Source of the DNA: Candidatus Zixiibacteriota bacterium
Lineage (GTDB): Bacteria; Zixibacteria; MSB-5A5; CAIYYT01
Assembly: GCA_026397575.1 (NCBI GenBank)
Contig: JAPLUP010000047.1
Coordinates: 1-5,030 of the forward strand
Length of the DNA stretch: 5,030 nt
Direction of reading: 5' to 3'
Position numbers and translations under genes: made by a program. The notes beneath the pieces are model-generated. The model made no database searches. It had not been told where the DNA came from and worked only from the letters and a program-made list of their open reading frames with translations. Below are positions 1 through 5,030 of the stretch, in pieces (the stretch's first letter is position 1; every line of letters starts with the position of its first letter).

Positions 1-897
1 CATCATCGCCATTTCCTTTTGCGACTTGACGACCACCTCTTCGATGCGGGTGGGATGGATCCTGCCGTCGACAACGAGTTTTTCAAGCGCCATGCGGGCG
101 ATCTCGCGGCGTACCGGATCGTACCCCGACAGAATTACAGCTTCGGGGGTATCATCAACGATAACATCAATGCCGGTGAGCGTTTCGAAGGACCGAATGT
201 TGCGACCCTCGCGGCCGATGATGCGCCCCTTCATCTCGTCGCTCGGCAATGCCACGACCGACACGGTTGATTCCACCGTATGATCGGAGGCACAGCGATA
301 AATGGCAGAGATGATGATTTCCTTGGCCTCTTTCTCGGCGGACTGCTCTGCCTTCTCCTTAATTTCCTTGATAGTTGCGGCCGCTTCCATTTTGGCCTGA
401 CCAATCAGATTCTCCATGAGAACGCGTTTGGCTTCCTCTGTCGACATGCCGGCGATTCGTTCCAATTGGCGGTTCTGGTCGGTCAGTACCTGTTCCAGGT
501 CCTTTTCTCGTGTGGCAATTCCGCGTTCACGGTGCTGCAGATTCTTCTCCTTGACCGCGTACTCTTTCTCTTTCTTGTCAAGGATGTCAACCTTGCGATC
601 AAGATTGAGTTCGCGGTCCGAGAGTTTCTTCTCGGTTTTCTGGTACTCGGCCTTTTTGTTTTGCAGTTCTCGTTCGAAGGCGACTTTGGCTTTATACCAC
701 TCATCCTTCGCCTCGAGAAGAGCTTCTTTTTTCTTTATTTCCGCCTCTTTGGCGGCGTCGCCAAGAACCCGCTTCGCCTCTTCCTCCGCCCGTTTGATCT
801 TGCCGAACGACGCCTTTCCGGCGATCAGGTAGGTGAGTAACGACGCAATGCCTGCGCCACCCACCAACACAGCAAGTAAAACTAACTGTTGCGACAT
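1..897 (-). CDS. rny: Ribonuclease Y, N-terminal 299 residues (partial, continues beyond the left edge)
   Basis: RNase Y is a membrane-anchored endoribonuclease that starts mRNA decay in many bacteria lacking RNase E. The visible part has three regions. Residues about 4-26 ([20 protein letters not shown]) form the single N-terminal membrane anchor. Residues about 30-190 are a very long Lys/Glu-rich coiled coil ([20 protein letters not shown] and following). The KH RNA-binding domain then carries [12 protein letters not shown] (224-235, GxxG loop at 228-231), followed by the family-typical [19 protein letters not shown] and [12 protein letters not shown]. The catalytic HD domain should follow and lies outside the window; the full family protein is about 520 residues. 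The frame is open from the ATG to base 1. The ATG is supported by a strong Shine-Dalgarno site. rny follows zapA after 103 bases, in which I see no convincing terminator, so read-through from the zapA promoter is likely. Confidence 0.97.
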   Translation of the reverse strand, partial: MSQQLVLLAVLVGGAGIASLLTYLIAGKASFGKIKRAEEEAKRVLGDAAKEAEIKKKEALLEAKDEWYKAKVAFERELQNKKAEYQKTEKKLSDRELNLDRKVDILDKKEKEYAVKEKNLQHRERGIATREKDLEQVLTDQNRQLERIAGMSTEEAKRVLMENLIGQAKMEAAATIKEIKEKAEQSAEKEAKEIIISAIYRCASDHTVESTVSVVALPSDEMKGRIIGREGRNIRSFETLTGIDVIVDDTPEAVILSGYDPVRREIARMALEKLVVDGRIHPTRIEEVVVKSQKEMAMM

Positions 898-904
898 GGT
901 GCTT

Positions 905-909
905 CTCCT
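905..909 (-). promoter_or_regulatory. Strong Shine-Dalgarno site for rny
   Basis: The minus strand reads GAGAGGAGAAGCACC immediately before the ATG at 897. AGGAG (909-905) is a near-ideal Shine-Dalgarno core with seven bases to the start codon. It fixes the rny start and contrasts with zapA and pheS, which have none. Confidence 0.75.
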
Positions 910-1000
910 CTCGACAGACCCTGCGGCCCGCCGGGATCGGTTATATTAAAAAAGTAGAACGGAGATGGGAGAAGCCCTTAGCGGAGAATCTGGAAGTCGA

Positions 1001-1306
1001 TCAACGCAGTTGCTCGGATGGCAATTTGCCTTCGAGCCAATGGAGTATCGTCTGCGTTTTTTCTTCAAACTCTTTCACTTCAACGGAAGCAGCCTGTCGT
1101 GCTTGAAACAGTTCGTCAGTAATATTCAAAGCCGCTAGTATCGCAACCTTAGCCGGCGATTTGTTACTGTTTTTTTCTGCGACTTCGCGCATCTTGTTGT
1201 CCAGGTATGAAGCGACTTGCATAATGTATTCCGTGTCGGCTTCCCCCCGGATAGGATAGCTCTCGCCAAAAATGGCAACTGTGACGGTCTGTTTTTTATC
1301 TTCCAT
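1001..1306 (-). CDS. zapA: Cell division protein ZapA
   Basis: ZapA is a small cytoplasmic protein that binds FtsZ and promotes bundling of its filaments in the Z-ring. The 101 residues match the family's length. The N-terminal globular head is recognisable from VTVAIFGESYPIRG (about 8-21) and the ADTEYIMQVASYLDNKMRE stretch (23-41), which resembles the family pattern of a short beta hairpin followed by a helix. From about 50 to 95 it continues as a helix (SPAKVAILAALNITDEL, then a charged coiled-coil tail) that mediates dimer and tetramer formation. The ATG gives the standard N-terminus and an in-frame TGA (1334-1336) lies a short way upstream, but no Shine-Dalgarno sequence precedes it (the 14 bases before it are TGCACTATTACTCT). 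It lies between a ZapB-like gene and rny, and a predicted promoter about 70-100 bases upstream probably drives it. Confidence 0.93.
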   Translation of the reverse strand: MEDKKQTVTVAIFGESYPIRGEADTEYIMQVASYLDNKMREVAEKNSNKSPAKVAILAALNITDELFQARQAASVEVKEFEEKTQTILHWLEGKLPSEQLR

Positions 1307-1381
1307 AGAGTAATAGTGCAGAAGTTTCCAAATTCAACTACACCTGATGGCTAACCCCAAATCTATGTTCATGTTAAATCA

Positions 1382-1410
1382 ATACTAAACGGTTCAAACA
1401 CTCCTGTCAA
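1382..1410 (-). promoter_or_regulatory. Predicted sigma-70-type promoter for zapA (and probably rny)
   Basis: On the minus strand TTGACA (1410-1405) is a perfect -35 consensus. It is followed by exactly 17 bases and then TAGTAT (1387-1382), a -10 hexamer matching consensus at four of six positions. The predicted transcription start is near 1375, giving a leader of about 69 bases before the zapA ATG. The -35 box contains the TGA stop of the ZapB-like gene, so the promoter sits at the very end of that gene and within the longest gap of the upstream part of the cluster. This is a motif match, with no experimental support. Confidence 0.65.
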
Positions 1411-1673
1411 GACAATTTCATTTCTGATTGGAATTGATGAATCTTGTCTACCAAGCGCGAAATCCGTTTCAGCGCCGCTTCCTGCTTCTCGCGCGACTGT
1501 TTTTCCAGGCGATTGCCGTCCTGAGACAGCAATTTCAACTCCGATTCCAAGCCGCTCAGACGTTCACGAAGCTGAGCGTTTTCTTTCTTGAGTTCTAAGT
1601 AAGCCGACTCCAACTTTTTGTATTGCTCGAGTATGTCTTTGACTCTTGTCTGTAACTTATCGAGGTTCTCCAT
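1407..1673 (-). CDS. Small coiled-coil protein, ZapB-like putative cell division factor
   Basis: This is an 88-residue, highly charged protein with no membrane segment or signal peptide. Almost its whole length (about 2-85) shows heptad-like spacing of Leu and Ile among Glu, Lys, Arg and Gln (for example LELKKENAQLRERLSGLESE), as expected for one long parallel coiled coil. Size and character fit ZapB, a cytoplasmic coiled coil that in E. coli binds ZapA and bundles the Z-ring. The position directly before zapA supports this reading. Coiled coils are low in specific information, so the name is inferred from context as much as from sequence. The start is well supported: GGGAG (1679-1683) lies five bases before the ATG and overlaps the pheT stop, and the gap to pheT is only 9 bases, so it is probably co-transcribed and translationally coupled with pheST. 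Confidence 0.8.
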   Translation of the reverse strand: MENLDKLQTRVKDILEQYKKLESAYLELKKENAQLRERLSGLESELKLLSQDGNRLEKQSREKQEAALKRISRLVDKIHQFQSEMKLS

Positions 1674-1682
1674 CGGGACTCC

Positions 1683-3974
1683 CTAAGCGCGAAGTGTTGC
1701 TCCGTGCTTCGACTTGAGCGACTCAACCATCTTATTAATTACGTGTTCAATATCCGAGTCAGTTAAAGTTTTACTTTCATCTTGAAACACCAATCGAAAG
1801 GCCAGGGACTTTTTGCCCGGATCAACCTGCTTGCCCTTATAGAGGTCAAGAACAACCGTCTCGGCCAAAGTCTGATCGGCCGCATCGCGGATAGTCTCGA
1901 GCAGTTCCGCGCAGAGAACACCTTCGTCAACGACTATTGCAATATCGCGCTCGGAGGTCGGGAAGCGTGGAAGCTGTTGATAAGGATTTGTCGGACTGGC
2001 ACTTGCCAAGAGAACTTCAAAATTCAGTTCAGCCACCAGAACCTCTGCCTTGTCGAGGGCGGCATTTGACACCGGACTGTAAGTAATCCTTCTATCCGTA
2101 AGTCTCTCAATTCCTTCGATAGCACCTTTGAGATCGTGGAAAGTGAACTCGGTCGGATGAAACGCCCAGTTCTCCCCCATATCCGAGCCAGAGAGAGCCA
2201 GGGCTATCCGTTGGGTTTCGTTTGGTAATTGCTCCCCATTCGGGGCCATGACGGTTCCAATCTCGAATAGCTTTATAGTTCGCACTTGATGGCTAATGTT
2301 TTCGTATACGGCATTCAACAAACCAGGGATTAGACTCGGTCGAAGCCATTTCAAATCCTCCGAGATCGGATTGAGAATCTCGACACACTCCTGCTGCGGG
2401 TCAAGTCGACGAACCTGTTTGGGGTCGACGATACTGTTTGTGACAACTTCAAAATACCCCTGCCCGATCAACGATTCACGTGCTTTCCCGGCAAACACTT
2501 CTCTGGGATTGCGCGATACGAGAAGCTTGCCTCCCGAGAACAATCGTGTCGGGATTTTTTCGTAACCGTAAATGCGCGCGATTTCCTCGATCACATCAAT
2601 CTCGCGCGTGACATCGGGACGAAAAGTTGGCACTTCGACGGTCAAGTTCTTACCGGGAAGAACCCTGAACTCGAGCGCATGCAGGATGTCGATCATCATC
2701 GGAGCGCTCATTTCGGTAGCGAGGATTTGGTTTACGCGACTGGGACGCAACTCCAACTTGACCGGATGTATCTTCTGAGGATAGACATCCACAGTACCAG
2801 CCAATACACGACCACCGGCGAGCCGCTCTATCAAACTGGCGACACGATCCAACGCCGTCGGGACGATATTGGGATCGGCGCCGCGCTCGAAGCGAGTCTG
2901 ACTTTCCGACTGCAGACCAAGATACTTGCGACCGCGTCGTATTACCGACGGATCAAAGTAAGCGCTCTCCAGGAGAATGTCGGTCGTCTTTTCGGCCACT
3001 TCGGAGAATTCGCCACCCATAATTCCCGCAATGGCAACCGGTTTTACACCGTCGGTGACCAGCAGAACATCGCTATTCAGCTTGCGATCCACACCGTCAA
3101 GGGTACGAAACACCTCCCCCTCGGTAGCGCGACGCACCAGCACCTTCGGCTGTGCGAAGTTGGCAAAATCGAACGCGTGCAGCGGGTGGCCGTATTCAAG
3201 CATCACGTAGTTTGTGATATCAACAATGCTATTGATGGCGCGTATGCCCGATGCCAGCAAACGCTGTTGCATCCACCAGGGCGAGCGGCCGATCTTGACG
3301 CCTTTTATCACGCGCGCTGCATAGCGAGGACAACCAATCGGATCCTCGATTGAGACATCAACGACAGCGGCGGCTTTGTCGGCGATTTCTCTTATCTCCG
3401 TTGTCGGACGTTTTACCGGGCTGCCAGAGAGTGCGGCAATGTCGCGGGCAATGCCAATGGCCGAAAGACTGTCGGCCCGATTGGGGGTCAAGTCAAAACT
3501 GAGCGAGACGTCATCAAGACTTAGCGCCGTCTTGAGATCGAAACCGGCTTTGGCCGTCGATTCAAGTTCCATAATGCCGGAGTGGTCTTCGGAGATGCCC
3601 AGTTCAGCCTGACTGCAAAGCATGCCCTCTGATACGACTCCGTGCTTGTCGACGCTCTGGATGCGCAAGCCATCTTTAAGAACAGCCCCCGACAAGGCGA
3701 GTGGCGATTTCATGCCGACTTTGACGTTGGGCGCACCACAGACGACGTTCATCTGCACATCATGTCCCAGTTCAACCTTGCAGACTTTCAAGCCGGGCGC
3801 GTGCGGATGCGGTTCCACGGTGAGAATCTTACCGACAACGACATTTTCAAGGTTGGTCGACACGGGTTGCACCGACTCGACGGCGGTTCCGATCAGCGTC
3901 AGTTTTGATGCCAGTGTTTGCGCATCCCAACCGAAATCAACCAATTCGCGAAGCCAGTTGTAGGAAATCTGCAT
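1683..3974 (-). CDS. pheT: Phenylalanyl-tRNA synthetase beta subunit, with an apparent internal gap
   Basis: This is the beta subunit of phenylalanyl-tRNA synthetase; it binds tRNA and hydrolyses mischarged Tyr-tRNA-Phe. In order it shows the N-terminal start (MQISYNWLRELV), an EMAP/OB-fold tRNA-binding domain (about 40-150), a TPNRADSLSAIGIARD motif (163-178), the B3/B4 editing domain (about 210-385, with YGHPLHAFD at 261-269, GIMGG at 317-321 and LLESA at 334-338), FERGADP (362-368), the B5 domain (about 406-475, ending IARIYGYEKIP), a catalytic-like core (about 485-690) and a C-terminal ferredoxin-fold anticodon-binding domain (about 670-763, ending HGATLRA). At 763 residues it is about 30 shorter than the E. 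coli protein (795). The difference seems to fall in one place, near residue 640, where the conserved HPGxSA to HPE segment is absent without a frame change. The AGAGG that overlaps the pheS stop is 11 bases from the ATG, a loose ribosome-binding site. Editing-site motifs are intact. Confidence 0.97.
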   Translation of the reverse strand: MQISYNWLRELVDFGWDAQTLASKLTLIGTAVESVQPVSTNLENVVVGKILTVEPHPHAPGLKVCKVELGHDVQMNVVCGAPNVKVGMKSPLALSGAVLKDGLRIQSVDKHGVVSEGMLCSQAELGISEDHSGIMELESTAKAGFDLKTALSLDDVSLSFDLTPNRADSLSAIGIARDIAALSGSPVKRPTTEIREIADKAAAVVDVSIEDPIGCPRYAARVIKGVKIGRSPWWMQQRLLASGIRAINSIVDITNYVMLEYGHPLHAFDFANFAQPKVLVRRATEGEVFRTLDGVDRKLNSDVLLVTDGVKPVAIAGIMGGEFSEVAEKTTDILLESAYFDPSVIRRGRKYLGLQSESQTRFERGADPNIVPTALDRVASLIERLAGGRVLAGTVDVYPQKIHPVKLELRPSRVNQILATEMSAPMMIDILHALEFRVLPGKNLTVEVPTFRPDVTREIDVIEEIARIYGYEKIPTRLFSGGKLLVSRNPREVFAGKARESLIGQGYFEVVTNSIVDPKQVRRLDPQQECVEILNPISEDLKWLRPSLIPGLLNAVYENISHQVRTIKLFEIGTVMAPNGEQLPNETQRIALALSGSDMGENWAFHPTEFTFHDLKGAIEGIERLTDRRITYSPVSNAALDKAEVLVAELNFEVLLASASPTNPYQQLPRFPTSERDIAIVVDEGVLCAELLETIRDAADQTLAETVVLDLYKGKQVDPGKKSLAFRLVFQDESKTLTDSDIEHVINKMVESLKSKHGATLRA

Positions 3975-3988
3975 CAGTCGACGAACCT

Positions 3989-5002
3989 CTAAAACTGTCT
4001 CAGGAAACGAATATCGTTATTGAAAAACAGACGAATATCATCGATTCGGTACTTGAGCATGGCAATCCGCTCAATGCCCATGCCGAAAGCATAGCCACTA
4101 TAAACTTCGGGATCGTAATTCACTGACTTGAACACATTTGGATCGATCATGCCGCAGCCAAGAATCTCAAGCCAGCCCTCGTGTTTGCAAATGCGACACC
4201 CCTTGCCGCCGCAGAGGAAGCAGGAAATGTCTACTTCCGCCGAAGGCTCGGTGAACGGAAAGAAACTGGGGCGAAAGCGCATCTTGACGTCATCTCCGAA
4301 GTAGGTCTGTGCGAAAGCGACCAGTACCCCCTTGAGATCGGCGAAAGTGACGTCGTGATCGACGTAGAAGCCCTCAAGCTGGTGAAACACGCAGTAGGCG
4401 CGAGCGCTGATTGCCTCCTGGCGATAGGACCGTCCCGGAGCAACAATCCGTATCGGCGGCTTGCGTTTCTCAAATTCGCGAATCTGAACAGGCGAAGTAT
4501 GAGTGCGCAAGAGAGTATCTTTGCCAACATAGAAAGTGTCTTGCATATCGCGCGCCGGATGATCAGGGGGGAAATTCAGCGCGCCAAAATTATAGTATTC
4601 CGTTTCGACTTCGGGACCCAGGGCAACTTCGAAACCCATGCCATAGAAGATATCGATTATTTCGTTTAGTGTACGGGTGATCGGATGAAGCTTGCCCTCA
4701 GGATAGCGCTTGCCGGGCAGAGTGTAGTCGAGACCGGCATTCTGACTGGATTTGGCGCCACCAAGCGATTGCAGATGATCGGCGAGGAGCAGTTCGATCT
4801 GCTCCTTGGCTTCGTTCGCCTGCTGGCCGACAGCTTTACGCTGTTCGCCATCAAGGTCTTTCAGCCCCCGCAGAACCGCGACCACGGCGCTCTTTCTGCC
4901 GAGATACTTAACGCGAAGAGACTCTATCTGATCGGCTGAATTGCACTGGGCGATTTCGGCTCTTGCCTCGGCGACGATCTGGGCAATTTTGTCGTCCGAC
5001 AT
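3989..5002 (-). CDS. pheS: Phenylalanyl-tRNA synthetase alpha subunit
   Basis: This is the catalytic alpha subunit of the cytoplasmic (alpha-beta)2 class II enzyme that charges tRNA-Phe with phenylalanine using ATP. The 337 residues are near the usual length (327 in E. coli). Residues 1-85 form the helical coiled-coil arm that contacts tRNA. Motif 1 lies around 106-152 (HPITRTLNEII ... GPEVE). Motif 2 includes RTHTSPVQ (166-173), APGRSYR (188-194) and FHQLEG (206-211). FPFTEPSAEVDI (248-259) and the motif 3 region GYAFGMGIER (303-312) complete the active site; Ala305 appears to match the E. coli residue that shapes the phenylalanine pocket. Cysteines 261, 264, 269 and 272 form a CxxC-x4-CxxC knuckle that E. 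coli lacks but many other bacteria have. The ATG follows the upstream TAG by two bases and has no clear Shine-Dalgarno sequence, suggesting reinitiation after the upstream gene. pheT follows after 14 bases. Confidence 0.98.
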   Translation of the reverse strand: MSDDKIAQIVAEARAEIAQCNSADQIESLRVKYLGRKSAVVAVLRGLKDLDGEQRKAVGQQANEAKEQIELLLADHLQSLGGAKSSQNAGLDYTLPGKRYPEGKLHPITRTLNEIIDIFYGMGFEVALGPEVETEYYNFGALNFPPDHPARDMQDTFYVGKDTLLRTHTSPVQIREFEKRKPPIRIVAPGRSYRQEAISARAYCVFHQLEGFYVDHDVTFADLKGVLVAFAQTYFGDDVKMRFRPSFFPFTEPSAEVDISCFLCGGKGCRICKHEGWLEILGCGMIDPNVFKSVNYDPEVYSGYAFGMGIERIAMLKYRIDDIRLFFNNDIRFLRQF

Positions 5003-5004
5003 GC

Positions 5005-5030
5005 CTACGCTTTTTTCGCAATTTCAGTTA
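5005..5030 (-). CDS. rplT: C-terminal end of probable 50S ribosomal protein L20 (partial)
   Basis: Only the last eight or so codons are inside the window. The minus strand reads ...TEIAKKA and then a TAG stop at 5007-5005, two bases before the pheS start codon. A short basic, Ala/Lys-rich tail is compatible with the end of ribosomal protein L20. The identification rests mainly on context: infC-rpmI-rplT-pheS-pheT is one of the most conserved bacterial gene orders. The tail alone is too short to prove identity, so another small upstream gene is possible. The tiny gap to pheS suggests co-transcription and translational coupling. Confidence 0.45.

Noticed and set aside
280..840. Plus-strand reading frame of 186 codons rich in Leu and Phe that looks membrane-like
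   Set aside because: The Leu/Phe richness is the complement of the Lys/Glu codons (AAG, GAG, GAA) of the RNase Y coiled coil on the minus strand. There is no independent evidence for a gene.
940..945. Possible -10 box (TATAAC on the minus strand) before rny
   Set aside because: The hexamer is a good match, but nothing like TTGACA lies 16-18 bases upstream; an AT-rich patch is enough to explain it.
945..985. Possible intrinsic terminator between zapA and rny (a run of six T on the minus strand near 947-952)
   Set aside because: No stable GC-rich stem lies immediately before the T run; the nearest complementarity (GGGCTTCTCCC) is only three base pairs and too far away.
898..1000. Possible 6S RNA (ssrS) after zapA, as found in gammaproteobacteria
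   Set aside because: The gap is only 103 bases, much shorter than the usual 180 or so, and I see no long, bulged hairpin in it.
2679..3353. Long plus-strand reading frame (224 codons) opposite pheT
   Set aside because: It lies wholly inside the well-conserved pheT coding sequence and has no recognisable domain or ribosome-binding site; it is an antisense shadow.
4181..4669. Plus-strand reading frame of 162 codons opposite pheS
   Set aside because: It is antisense to conserved PheS catalytic motifs and lacks any recognisable domain.

Overview
This window reads as an ordinary housekeeping segment of a bacterial chromosome. Every supported gene lies on the minus strand, so transcription runs from high to low coordinates. 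In that order the genes are: the last codons of a gene that is probably rplT (ribosomal protein L20), pheS, pheT, a small coiled-coil protein resembling ZapB, zapA, and the first 299 codons of rny (RNase Y), which runs off the left edge. I see no mobile element, CRISPR array, tRNA or rRNA. All long plus-strand reading frames are antisense shadows of these genes.

Taxonomy can only be inferred. PheS carries an 'EAISARA...FHQ' version of motif 2 and a four-cysteine knuckle (residues 261-272), as I recall from Bacteroidota/Chlorobiota-type and related PheS proteins rather than from enterobacteria. The pheST-zapB-zapA-rny order and roughly balanced base composition would suit an uncultured lineage in or near the FCB superphylum (for example Zixibacteria), or another deep Gram-negative phylum. 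The E. coli-like -35/-10 promoter argues mildly against Bacteroidota proper, whose main promoters differ.

Layout: 5005-5030 is the end of the probable L20 gene. 3989-5002 (pheS) and 1683-3974 (pheT) encode the two subunits of phenylalanyl-tRNA synthetase. 1407-1673 is the ZapB-like gene, 9 bases after pheT and sharing its stop region with a Shine-Dalgarno sequence. A good sigma-70-type promoter (1382-1410) overlaps the stop of that gene and is placed to drive zapA (1001-1306). After a 103-base gap comes rny, starting at 897 with a strong Shine-Dalgarno sequence.

Functionally the cluster joins translation (L20, PheRS), Z-ring assembly (ZapA and a ZapB-like partner) and mRNA decay (membrane-anchored RNase Y). 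The internal promoter suggests that zapA-rny can be expressed apart from pheST. The most unusual observation is in pheT: compared with the E. coli protein, about 30 residues appear to be missing in frame near residue 640, removing the otherwise conserved 'HPGxSA ... GxxHPE' segment. I found no evidence for a previously undescribed system.
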